A stretch of 54,601 nt of DNA from Pseudomonadota bacterium (GTDB lineage Bacteria > Desulfobacterota > Desulfovibrionia > Desulfovibrionales > Desulfovibrionaceae), in NCBI GenBank assembly GCA_018822105.1, contig JAHJLB010000045.1, forward strand, positions 1-54,601. Direction: 5' to 3'. Position numbers and translations under genes: made by a program. Positions within the stretch are counted from its first letter, which is position 1. Each line of letters starts with the position of its first letter. Of the stretch, positions 24,451 to 34,885 are shown in pieces. Below the pieces are notes generated by a model. That model did no database searches and was not told the origin of the DNA. It saw only the letters and a program-made list of their open reading frames with translations.

Positions 24451-25465
24451 CCTCCACAGGGCCGTGGACCTGGCCCTGGCGGGCAGCCCCCTGGACAAGG
24501 CGGCCCTCGGGGCCGTGCTCGACGCCGCGCGCCTTGGCGCGGAAGGGGACGGCGGGGACGCGGCCTTCCAGGCCCTGCAGGCCGGAGCCCGGGCCGTGCG
24601 CCGGAAATATTTCGCCCAGGACCTGCACCTCTGCGCCATCATCAACGCCAAGAGCGGCGCCTGCTCCGAGGACTGCGCCTTCTGCGCCCAGTCCGGGCGC
24701 CACCAGACCGCAAGCCCGCGCCACGCCTTCCTCGATCCCCGGGAGATCGGCCGGGCCGCCCAGGCCATGAGGGCCCAGGGGGCCTCGCGCTTCGGCATCG
24801 TGGCCAGCGGGCTCAAGCCGACGGAGGCCGAGTTCGAGCGCCTGCTCGAGGCCGTCTCCCTGGTGCGCGCAAGCGGGCTGGCCGCCGACGCGTCCGTGGG
24901 CCTGCTCGGCCCGGAGCGCCTGGCCCGCATGGTGGACGCCGGGCTCTCGGGCGTGCACCACAACCTGGAGACCGCGCGCAGCTTCTTCCCGCAGATTTGC
25001 ACCACCCACGCCTACGACGAGGACGTGGCCGCCGTGCGCCAGGCCCTGCAGGCCGGCCTCTTCGTCTGCTCGGGCGGCATCTTCGGCCTGGGCGAAAGCT
25101 GGGAGCAGCGCGCCGAGCTGGCCGCCACCCTGCTGGAGCTGGGCGTGCGCAACGTGCCCGTGAACTTCCTGGTGCCCATCCCCGGCACCCGCCTGGAGCG
25201 CCAGCCCGTGCTCTCAAGGCCTGAGGCCCTGGGCATCCTGGCCCTGCTGCGGCTTCTGCTGCCCCAGGCCAACCTCCGCGTCTGCGGTGGCCGCGGCGCG
25301 GTGTTCGGGGAAGCCGGGGGCCAAGGCCAGCGGGCGCTTTTCGACTCGGCCGCCAGCGGGATCATGATCGGCGACTACCTGACCCTGAGGGGCGGCCCGG
25401 CGCAGGCCGACCTGGCCCTGGCGGCGGAGCTGGGGCTCGCCCCGGTGCTGGAGGAGAACCGCTGA
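24425..25465 (+). CDS. bioB: biotin synthase
   Basis: A 346-residue radical-SAM enzyme that inserts sulfur into dethiobiotin. The radical-SAM cluster is Cys80, Cys84 and Cys87 in SGACSEDCAFCAQS. Further BioB landmarks are VGLLGPERLARMVDAG, HHNLETARSFFPQICTTH, SGGIFGLGESWEQR, NVPVNFLVPIPGTRLE and a late MIGDYLT. ATG 24425 lies inside the 3' end of rsmI (26-base overlap) and the stop overlaps the start of the PTS IID gene (TGATG). No other biotin gene is in the window. Confidence 0.95.
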   Translation: MSGLGATADLHRAVDLALAGSPLDKAALGAVLDAARLGAEGDGGDAAFQALQAGARAVRRKYFAQDLHLCAIINAKSGACSEDCAFCAQSGRHQTASPRHAFLDPREIGRAAQAMRAQGASRFGIVASGLKPTEAEFERLLEAVSLVRASGLAADASVGLLGPERLARMVDAGLSGVHHNLETARSFFPQICTTHAYDEDVAAVRQALQAGLFVCSGGIFGLGESWEQRAELAATLLELGVRNVPVNFLVPIPGTRLERQPVLSRPEALGILALLRLLLPQANLRVCGGRGAVFGEAGGQGQRALFDSAASGIMIGDYLTLRGGPAQADLALAAELGLAPVLEENR

Positions 25466-26253
25466 TGCCCGGCCTGGACGCCTTCTGGAGCGAGCGCGGC
25501 AAGGCCTATTTGCGGTGCTTTCTGCGCACGTACCTCGTGGGCGCCTCCATGAACCCGCGCGGGCTCATGAGCGTGGGCATCCTCTACGCCATGCAGCCGG
25601 GCCTCTGGTTCATCCACCCCGACCCCAAGGCGCGCGAGCAGGCCCTCAAGCGCTATGCCCGGCACTTCAGCTCGCACCCCTTCTGGGTGCCCTGCCTGGT
25701 GGGCATTTTCCTGGCCGTGGAGCAGGACATCGCGGGCCGTCGGCTGCCGCCCGACGCCCTGCAGAAGGTCAAGAACACCACGAGCTACACCCTCTCGGCC
25801 ATCGGCGACTCGGTCTTCGCCGGCAGCCTTTTGATCTTCTGGGCGCTTTGCACCTCCTGCCTGCTGCTGCTGGGCCAGCGCGCCCTGCCCCTCGGAATCG
25901 GGATTTTCTTTTTTCTTGGATTGCAGGTCTTTCGTGTGTACACTTTCCTTGGAGGCCTGCGCAGGGGCTTCAGCTTCCTGGGGGCGCTCAAGAACTGGGA
26001 TCTCATCAACTGGGGACGGCGCATCAAGTTCCTCAACGCCGCACTGCTCCTGCTGCTGTGGTCGCTCCTGTTCCCGGCCAGGGACTTCGTCTCCTGGGCC
26101 TGGGGGCTCGGCGCCCTCGGCCTGGCCGGGGTCCTGACCCTGCGGCCCATACTGCCCAGGTGGCTGCTGGCGGGATTCGTCCTGGGGACGCTGACGGCCA
26201 TCCCCTGGCTCATGCAGCGCGCCGTCGGCGGCCTGCCAACGGGCCTGCCCTAA
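25465..26253 (+). CDS. PTS mannose-family IID component
   Basis: A 262-residue membrane protein of the mannose/fructose/sorbose PTS IID family. The N-terminal cytosolic half holds family features: LRCFLRTYLVGASMNPRGLMSVGILYAM, an ALKRYARHFSSHPF segment and GIFLAVEQDI. The C-terminal half is hydrophobic with about four membrane segments (roughly 128-150, 190-205, 212-230, 233-250). IID normally works with IIC to move sugar and with IIA/IIB to phosphorylate it, but no IIA, IIB or IIC gene is adjacent. It overlaps bioB by one base and lies 34 bases before ptsH. Confidence 0.88.
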   Translation: MPGLDAFWSERGKAYLRCFLRTYLVGASMNPRGLMSVGILYAMQPGLWFIHPDPKAREQALKRYARHFSSHPFWVPCLVGIFLAVEQDIAGRRLPPDALQKVKNTTSYTLSAIGDSVFAGSLLIFWALCTSCLLLLGQRALPLGIGIFFFLGLQVFRVYTFLGGLRRGFSFLGALKNWDLINWGRRIKFLNAALLLLLWSLLFPARDFVSWAWGLGALGLAGVLTLRPILPRWLLAGFVLGTLTAIPWLMQRAVGGLPTGLP

Positions 26254-26287
26254 GGCGCGCCTGCGGGCGCGGAACACGGTTGAACCA

Positions 26288-26602
26288 ATGTCGGATATGA
26301 GCGCACAAACGGATTCGAGCAGCACTGACGCAGAGCAGTGCATGCGGCAGGTGCTGGTGACCAACCAGCTCGGCCTGCATGCCCGGCCCGCCAGCCAGAT
26401 CGCCCGCGAGGCCCAGGCCTTTGCCGCGAGCATCACCATCGCCGGACCGGACCAGTCCGTGGACGCCAAGAGCATTCTGGACATCCTGACGCTCTCGGCC
26501 GCCATGGGCAGCACCCTTGAGATTCGGGCCAGCGGCGCGGACGCGGTCCAGGCGGTGGACCGCCTGACGGAGCTTTTCGCCGCCAAGTTCGGGGAGAGAT
26601 AG
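26288..26602 (+). CDS. ptsH: phosphocarrier protein HPr
   Basis: A 104-residue HPr. The phosphorylated histidine is His31 in LGLHARPAS, and the regulatory serine is present in VDAKSILDILTL, so control by an HPr kinase is possible. The frame has about 18 Ser/Asp/Thr-rich residues before the normal HPr N-terminus; an in-frame ATG at 26342 would give a standard-length protein with His13, and neither start has a strong ribosome-binding site. Its stop overlaps the ptsI GTG by one base. Confidence 0.92.
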   Translation: MSDMSAQTDSSSTDAEQCMRQVLVTNQLGLHARPASQIAREAQAFAASITIAGPDQSVDAKSILDILTLSAAMGSTLEIRASGADAVQAVDRLTELFAAKFGER

Positions 26603-28386
26603 TGGCCAGAGCCATCGTACGCGGCATATCGGTCTCCACGGGCTTCGCCATCGGCAAGGCCGTGTTCGTCAACCGCAGGCACCGCTCCGAGCTGCCGCGC
26701 CAGACCATCCAGCCCGCCCTGGCCGGGCAGGAGGAGGCGCGCCTGCGCGCGGCCTTCGCCGCCGTGGAGGCCGAGCTGGCCGCCGCGCGCGACCGCATCC
26801 CCATGGAGCTCAAGGAGCACAAGCACATCCTTGACTCGCACCTGATGATCCTGAAGGACCCCAAGCTCGCCGGGGCCGCGGCCAGATGCATCCGCGAACT
26901 GGGCGTCAACGCCGAATGGGCCCTGGAAAAGGCCGTGGCCGAGCTGGAGAAGGTCTTCGGCGTGCTGGACGACCTGTACATCCGCGAACGGCTGCAGGAC
27001 GTGCGCGTCATGAGCGACCGGGTCATGGCGCAGCTTCTGGGCACCGTGCGCGAGCTGCTGGCCGTGGAGGGCCGGGTCATCATCATGGCCCACGACCTTA
27101 CCCCCGCGGACACCGTGGCCCTGGAGGTCTCCAAGATCATGGGCTTCGCCACGGCCCAGGGCGGCAAGACCTCGCACACGGGCATCATGGCCCGTACGCT
27201 GGGCATTCCGGCCCTGGTGGGTGCCTCGGACCTGGAGGACGCGGTCAACGACGGCGACCTTGTCATCATGGACGGCGTGGGCGGGCGCATCCTGGTGGAC
27301 CCGGACGAGGACGAGCTGGCCGAGTTCAACGAGCTGGCCGCCCAGTTCGAGGACTACCAGCGCCGCATCTACCGCGGCTGCCAGCTCCCGGCCGAGACCA
27401 TCGACGGCTACCGCGTGCACGTGCTGGCCAACATCGAGCTCATCGAGGAAGTGGCCGCGGTGCTGGACAACGGCGGCGAGGGCATCGGCCTGTACCGCAC
27501 GGAATACAGCTACCTGAACCGCACCGACCTGCCCCAGGAAGACGAGCTGGCCGACAAGTATTGCGACCTGGCGGCCATCATGAGCCCGCGCAAGGTCATC
27601 TTCCGCACCCTGGACCTGGGCGCGGACAAGACCATCGCCAGCTTCGGCGCCCTGGAGGAGGCCAACCCGGCCATGGGCCTGCGCGCCATCCGCTTCTGCA
27701 TGCAGCACCCGGAGCTGTTCAAGACGCAGCTCAAGGCCATCGCCCGGGCCAGCGCCTACGGCAACGTGTCCATCATGTTCCCCATGATCTCCGGCCTGCG
27801 CGAGGTGCGCCGGGCCAAGGCCAAGCTGCGCGAGGCCCAGGAGGAGCTGCGCACCGAGGGCAAGCGCTTCAACCAGGACATGCCCATCGGCATCATGATC
27901 GAGCTGCCCGCGGCCGTGATGATCGCCAACCTCCTGGCCGAGGAGGTGGACTTCTTCAGCATCGGCACCAACGACCTCATCCAGTACTCCGTGGGCATCG
28001 ACCGCACCAACCCCCACGTGAGCTACCTGTACCAGCCCCTGCACCCGGCCATCTTGCGCAGCATCAAGCAGGTGGTGGACGCCGCGCACCAGGCCGGCAT
28101 CGAGGTCAGCCTCTGCGGCGAGGTGGCCAGCGACCCCTTCTGCGTGCCCATCCTCATGGGCATGCAGATCGACTGCATCTCGCTTTCGCCCCAGGCCATC
28201 CCCGGCATCAAGCGCATCATCCGCCAGGCCCGCATGGGCGAGTGCAAGGCCCTGCTGCGCGAGGTGCTGGCCTGCCGCACCGTGGGCAAGATCAACCGCC
28301 TGGTGCGCGACACCATCTTCAACAAATACCCGGAAGAGCTCACATTCTTTGCCTCGCTCCTGGACAACGACGATCTCGGGGGCTAG
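26602..28386 (+). CDS. ptsI: phosphoenolpyruvate-protein phosphotransferase (PTS Enzyme I)
   Basis: A 594-residue Enzyme I that autophosphorylates from PEP and passes phosphate to HPr. It starts at GTG 26602, overlapping the ptsH stop. The domains are: N-terminal HPr-binding region (about 1-150); the phospho-His domain with active His192 in GGKTSHTGIMAR; and the PEP-binding barrel (about 260-590) with GEGIGLYRTEY, FRTLDLGADK, FSIGTNDLIQYS and the CGEVASDP motif. Length is normal for the family. smpB begins three bases after the stop. Confidence 0.95.
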   Translation: MARAIVRGISVSTGFAIGKAVFVNRRHRSELPRQTIQPALAGQEEARLRAAFAAVEAELAAARDRIPMELKEHKHILDSHLMILKDPKLAGAAARCIRELGVNAEWALEKAVAELEKVFGVLDDLYIRERLQDVRVMSDRVMAQLLGTVRELLAVEGRVIIMAHDLTPADTVALEVSKIMGFATAQGGKTSHTGIMARTLGIPALVGASDLEDAVNDGDLVIMDGVGGRILVDPDEDELAEFNELAAQFEDYQRRIYRGCQLPAETIDGYRVHVLANIELIEEVAAVLDNGGEGIGLYRTEYSYLNRTDLPQEDELADKYCDLAAIMSPRKVIFRTLDLGADKTIASFGALEEANPAMGLRAIRFCMQHPELFKTQLKAIARASAYGNVSIMFPMISGLREVRRAKAKLREAQEELRTEGKRFNQDMPIGIMIELPAAVMIANLLAEEVDFFSIGTNDLIQYSVGIDRTNPHVSYLYQPLHPAILRSIKQVVDAAHQAGIEVSLCGEVASDPFCVPILMGMQIDCISLSPQAIPGIKRIIRQARMGECKALLREVLACRTVGKINRLVRDTIFNKYPEELTFFASLLDNDDLGG

Positions 28387-28389
28387 CCA

Positions 28390-28869
28390 ATGACCGCCAA
28401 TCCCAACGCCCACGCGGGCGAAAAACTCATCGCCACCAACAAGCAGGCGCGCAGGCTCTATGAATTCATCGAGGTCTTCGAGGCCGGGCTGGTGCTCATG
28501 GGCTCGGAGCTCAAAAGCCTGCGCGAGGGCCGCGTGAACTTCATGGACGGCTACGTGCGCTTCAACAACCACGAGGCCTGGCTCACGGGGGTGCACATCG
28601 CGCCCTACGCCAACGCGGGCATGGACCCGCACGAGCCCACGCGCGAGCGCAAGCTCCTGCTGCACGGCCGCGAGATCGCCAAGCTCCAGGCCCAGGCCGC
28701 GCAGAAGGGCCTGACCGTCATCCCGGTGAAGCTGTACTTCAAGAACGGCCGGGTGAAGCTGCAGATCGCGCTCGGCAAGGGCAAGAACGTGCACGACCGC
28801 CGCGACGACCTCAAGGCCCGCGACATGGCCAGAGACACCGAGCGGCAGTTGCGGGACTACCGGAAGTAG
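28390..28869 (+). CDS. smpB: SsrA-binding protein SmpB
   Basis: A 159-residue tmRNA partner needed for ribosome rescue by trans-translation. The N-terminal core [20 protein letters not shown], followed by [18 protein letters not shown] and a basic C-terminal tail ([20 protein letters not shown]), is diagnostic. ATG 28390 lies three bases after the ptsI stop. No tmRNA gene is visible in the window. Confidence 0.96.
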   Translation: MTANPNAHAGEKLIATNKQARRLYEFIEVFEAGLVLMGSELKSLREGRVNFMDGYVRFNNHEAWLTGVHIAPYANAGMDPHEPTRERKLLLHGREIAKLQAQAAQKGLTVIPVKLYFKNGRVKLQIALGKGKNVHDRRDDLKARDMARDTERQLRDYRK

Positions 28870-28926
28870 ACCCCGCCCCCAACGGCGGCCCAGGCCACCC
28901 CTGAACATTCCGTGACGGACGCACCC

Positions 28927-30333
28927 ATGACCGCACTTGCCACCTCCCTCACCCCCACGCATCTCCACTTCCTCGAAGCGCTGTTCCCCGGCGACGGCCT
29001 CGTCACCAGGCCCGAGGAGATGGCCGTATACGGCGCGGACTCCAGCCGCCGCTCGGCCATGCCCTGGGCGGTCGTCAGGCCGCGCACCGAGGAGCAGATC
29101 GTGGAGCTCCTGCGCTGGGCCGAGGCCGAGAGGGTGCCGCTGGTGCCCCGGCTGCGCGGCACGGGCATGAGCGGCGGCGCGGTGCCGGCCTTCGGCGGCG
29201 TGGTGGTCTCCACCCTGTGGCTGAACCGCGTGCTGGACATCGACGCCGAGGACTTCTGCGCCGAGGTGGAGCCCGGCGTGGTCACGGCGGAGTTCCAGGC
29301 CCTGACCCAGAAGCGGAGGCTCTTCTACCCGCCGGACCCGGCCAGCCTGAAGATTTCGACCCTCGGGGGCAACGTGGCCACCTGCGCTGGCGGCATGCGC
29401 GCGGTCAAGTACGGGGTCACCCGCGACTACGTGCTCGGCGTGCGCGCCGTGCTGCCCGGCGGCAAAATCTGCGACGCCGGGGGCCGCGCCCACAAGAACG
29501 TGGTGGGCCTGGACCTCACGCGCCTGTTCGTGGGCTCCTGCGGGACGCTGGGGATTTTCACCAAGTTGACGCTGAAGCTTCTGCCCCTGCCGGAGTCCTC
29601 GGCCACGGTGCTGGCGGCCTTCGGCTCGCTGCACGACGCCCTTGAAGGCGCGCGCGGGGTGTTCCGGGCGGGCATCCTGCCCACGGCCCTGGAATTCATG
29701 GACGCCACGGCCTGCCGGGGCATCGCGCAGATCAAGGATGTGCCCTGGCCCACCGCTCCGAACGGCGACACCCGGGCCGTGCTCCTGCTCAAGATCGACG
29801 GCTCGGCCTCGGCCCTGGCCGACGAGCTGGCGCGCCTGGAGCGCGCGCTCTCCCAGGCCGGCCCCTCCTGCCTCTTGAAGGGCCTGGGGCCCAGAGAGGA
29901 GGAGCCGCTCTGGGAGATCCGCCGGTTGGTGAGCCCGGCGGCCTTCCAGCTGGGGCCGGACAAGCTGGGCGAGGACATCGCCGTGCCGCGCGGGTCCACC
30001 GTGCAGGCCGTGGAGGGCTTCCAGGCCCTGGGCGCGGAGCACGGCGTGCACGTGGCCTGCTACGGCCACCTGGGCGACGGCAACATCCACGTGAACATCA
30101 TCTACGACGCGCAGGACGAAGGCCAGCGCGCCCGGGCCAAGGCCTGCAAGGAGGCCGTGTTCCGGCTGACCCTGTCGCTTGGCGGCACCATCTCCGGCGA
30201 GCACGGCACGGGCATCACCAAGGCCCCGTATGTGTCCTGGCAGCTCTCCGAGACCGAGCGCGCGCTCATGGCGGGCATCAAGCAGGTCTTCGACCCCTCG
30301 GGCATCCTGAACCCCGGCAAGGGGTGGGTCTAG
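28927..30333 (+). CDS. FAD-linked oxidase subunit, D-lactate/glycolate dehydrogenase type (GlcD-like)
   Basis: A 468-residue flavoprotein of the GlcD/D-lactate dehydrogenase group. The FAD_binding_4 domain (about 40-180) has PLVPRLRGTGMSGGAVPAFG, the PPDPASLKISTLGGNVATCAGG pyrophosphate region and VRAVLPGG. The C-terminal oxidase domain (about 215-465) has YGHLGDGNIHVNI and SGEHGTGITK, the usual flavin/substrate motifs. The partner Fe-S gene follows after 6 bases. In Desulfovibrio-type bacteria such pairs oxidise lactate and feed electrons into respiration. The GTG at 28912 is an alternative start; neither has a good ribosome-binding site. Confidence 0.9.
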   Translation: MTALATSLTPTHLHFLEALFPGDGLVTRPEEMAVYGADSSRRSAMPWAVVRPRTEEQIVELLRWAEAERVPLVPRLRGTGMSGGAVPAFGGVVVSTLWLNRVLDIDAEDFCAEVEPGVVTAEFQALTQKRRLFYPPDPASLKISTLGGNVATCAGGMRAVKYGVTRDYVLGVRAVLPGGKICDAGGRAHKNVVGLDLTRLFVGSCGTLGIFTKLTLKLLPLPESSATVLAAFGSLHDALEGARGVFRAGILPTALEFMDATACRGIAQIKDVPWPTAPNGDTRAVLLLKIDGSASALADELARLERALSQAGPSCLLKGLGPREEEPLWEIRRLVSPAAFQLGPDKLGEDIAVPRGSTVQAVEGFQALGAEHGVHVACYGHLGDGNIHVNIIYDAQDEGQRARAKACKEAVFRLTLSLGGTISGEHGTGITKAPYVSWQLSETERALMAGIKQVFDPSGILNPGKGWV

Positions 30334-30339
30334 GTCCAG

Positions 30340-31713
30340 GTGCCCAGCGTGAAACACGACGCCAAGGCCGACGGCATCCTCGACGCCAAGCACAACGGGA
30401 ACGACGACGGTGCGCCAGGCTCCAAAGCCTCGCCCGCCAACGGTTCCGGCGAAAAGTCCGACGCCATTTCCAACGGCAATCCCAACGACACTTCCGACGC
30501 CAGCAACAACGCCAAATCCAATGCCAAGCCGGAGCGCGACTGCGTGCTCTGCGGCTGCTGCCTGGAGCTCTGCCCGCTGTTCGCGGCCACCAGCCGCGAG
30601 GAGTTCTCCCCGCGCGCCAAGGCCCTCCTGTCCGGCCCCTCCAAGTTCAGCGCCGCCACCCTCGACGACAAGGCCGTGGCCAAGCTGGCCGGCCTGTGCC
30701 TGGCCTGCGGCAAGTGCGAGGCCCTCTGCCCCCAGGGCGTCAGCGTGCCGCGGCTTTTGGCCCGGCTGCGCGCGGAGCACCCGGACTTCCGCCAGTGGCT
30801 GTGGCGGCAGTGGATCACCAGGCTGCAGCCCCACTGGGCCCTGGCGGCCCGGGGCGCGGCCCTGGTGCCGGACATGCTGGCCCCGGCCGGACTCGGCCTG
30901 GCCCTCAAGGGCCTGCGCGGGCTTCGCCCGGGCAATGGGCTCCGTGCCTGGCTGACAATCACGAAATTCCCCGTGGAGGCCTTCCGCCAACAATACGGCG
31001 AGCGGCCCGTGGCGCTGTTCGACGGCTGCGTGGGTTCCGGCCCGCGCCAGGCCTGGGCGGACACGGCCCGGCACCTGCTGCGCGGCCTGGGCGCGAACCG
31101 GGTCGAGGCGGGCTTCTCCTGCTGCGGCTCCACCCTGGGCGTGGCCGGGCTGCCCCAGGACCAGCTCAGGGCGCGGCGCGCCAACGTCGAGGCCTGGCGC
31201 AAGGCTGACCGCCCCCTCCTCGTCACCTACTGCGCCACCTGCCGCAAGGGCCTGGCGGAGTATGTGGGCGCAGGGATTTTCGCAGACCACGAAGAGGAGG
31301 CGCTCTGGACCGCCAGCGTGGCCCCGCTCTCCGGCCTGCTGCTGGACGCGACGGCCAGGGCGGGCCGGGGCGCGCCGGCGGCGGTGGGCTGGCACCGGCC
31401 CTGCCACGCGGACGCCGCGGACGCGGACTTCCTGCTGCTCCAAAGCCTGCTGGGGGCGCGGCTGCGCAGCCCGGCCAGGGCGAACTGCTGCGGCTTCGGC
31501 GGCATCCTGCAGCTGGGCGCGCCGGAGCTCTCGGCCCAGGTGGGCGCGGCCTGCTGGGGCGGCCTGGATGCGGCCCTGGGCTTCTCCGCCGTGCCGGAGG
31601 TGGTCTCCGGCTACGTGCTCAGCGGGTGCAGCGGCTGCGTCATGCAGCTTGGGGCCACGGCTCCGGCCGGGGCCAGGGCCGGCCACTGGCTGGAGATCAT
31701 CCGGCAGGCTTAG
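30340..31713 (+). CDS. iron-sulfur (CCG-domain) subunit of the lactate/glycolate dehydrogenase
   Basis: A 457-residue protein. Two [4Fe-4S] motifs occur at about 67-78 (CVLCGCCLELCP) and about 121-132 (CLACGKCEALCP). Two CCG domains follow, with CVGSG...SCCGS...YCATC and HRPCH...NCCGFGG...SGCSGC. This is the GlcF/LutA-like architecture that accepts electrons from the flavin subunit. Residues about 4-63 form an unusual Asn/Asp/Lys/Ala/Ser-rich tail with repeats such as NAKSNAK, not normal for the family. The start is GTG 30340 (another GTG at 30349). The gene is co-transcribed with the flavin subunit and ends just before the secA promoter. Confidence 0.88.
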   Translation: MPSVKHDAKADGILDAKHNGNDDGAPGSKASPANGSGEKSDAISNGNPNDTSDASNNAKSNAKPERDCVLCGCCLELCPLFAATSREEFSPRAKALLSGPSKFSAATLDDKAVAKLAGLCLACGKCEALCPQGVSVPRLLARLRAEHPDFRQWLWRQWITRLQPHWALAARGAALVPDMLAPAGLGLALKGLRGLRPGNGLRAWLTITKFPVEAFRQQYGERPVALFDGCVGSGPRQAWADTARHLLRGLGANRVEAGFSCCGSTLGVAGLPQDQLRARRANVEAWRKADRPLLVTYCATCRKGLAEYVGAGIFADHEEEALWTASVAPLSGLLLDATARAGRGAPAAVGWHRPCHADAADADFLLLQSLLGARLRSPARANCCGFGGILQLGAPELSAQVGAACWGGLDAALGFSAVPEVVSGYVLSGCSGCVMQLGATAPAGARAGHWLEIIRQA

Positions 31714-31761
31714 GGCGCCAGGGCTGCGCGCGGCGGGCAGGGAAAAATGCCCTGCCGCGGG

Positions 31762-31789
31762 TTGACGAACCCCTTGCAGGGGTTATCTC
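31762..31789 (+). promoter_or_regulatory. secA promoter with an embedded palindrome
   Basis: TTGACG (31762-31767) and TATCTC (31784-31789) are spaced by 16 bases. Between them AACCCCT (31768-31774) and AGGGGTT (31778-31784) form a perfect inverted repeat with a TGC centre, ideally placed for a repressor or a MerR-type activator. The secA ATG is at 31936, leaving a leader of about 140 bases. Confidence 0.5.
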
Positions 31790-31935
31790 CACACGATGAT
31801 TTGACGCGGCCCCGGAAATGTCCGAGAACACCGCAGCGGGTGCGCCGGGGCCTTTCGCCCCTGGCGCCGCCCAAGACACACGACGAAATCCGCTGGACGC
31901 GCGCAGCCCGCCGCCAGCTTGAGGAGCTTTCACGC

Positions 31936-34485
<2,550 letters not shown>

Positions 34486-34507
34486 CCGCGCCTGCCGACA
34501 CGACCAC

Positions 34508-34539
34508 AGCCCCTGGCGGAGACGCCGGGGGCTTTTTTT
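34508..34539 (+). terminator. secA terminator
   Basis: AGCCCCTGGCG pairs with CGCCGGGGGCT (one mismatch, four-base loop) followed by seven T residues. It is almost identical to the terminator at 37627-37657. Confidence 0.92.
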
Positions 34540-34788
34540 GCGCCCCGCGCCGGGCAGGACGGAGGCGAGAGCGGCGGCTTGGCATGGCGGGCGGGGCGGA
34601 GCCGGCGGGGACCTGCTGGTGCGCGGGCTGGACAACGGCGGCGTTGTGGACGATGGCCGCGAACTCCCTGGCGGCCCTGCGCTGTTGCCAAACGGCCAGG
34701 CGGCGGGAAGGGCTTTGCGGCCCTGGCCGGCCTGACGCGCCTGCGCCTGCGCCACTGCGCAAAAGCCGTGCAAATGCGCCTTGCGCCC
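34540..34788. other. non-coding stretch between secA and the cyclase gene
   Basis: About 250 bases after the secA terminator. Open frames exist on both strands but none combines a start signal with credible codon use or a recognisable product. No RNA gene is evident. The cyclase promoter begins at its right end. Confidence 0.45.
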
Positions 34789-34817
34789 TTGCCGGAGACG
34801 GAGCGGTGTGCTAGCAC
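34789..34817 (+). promoter_or_regulatory. promoter of the adenylate cyclase gene
   Basis: TTGCCG (34789-34794), 17 bases, TAGCAC (34812-34817), with TGTGC immediately before the -10 (an extended -10 form also seen at argJ and hisC). Confidence 0.5.
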
Positions 34818-34885
34818 CTAGGCTGGACCCTCCACCAGTTGTTTTGCGGGCTGGAGCACCCACCCCAAGGAGCCGCGCGCAGGCC

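Noticed and set aside
25375-31686. A very long antisense open frame (over 2000 codons)
   Set aside because: It lies opposite bioB, the PTS genes, smpB and the dehydrogenase genes. High-GC codon third positions in real genes create such stop-free antisense frames; its product is low-complexity Ala/Gly/Arg/Val with no domain.
34538-34735. Small open frames between secA and the cyclase
   Set aside because: No ribosome-binding site, no domain, and similar frames exist on both strands.
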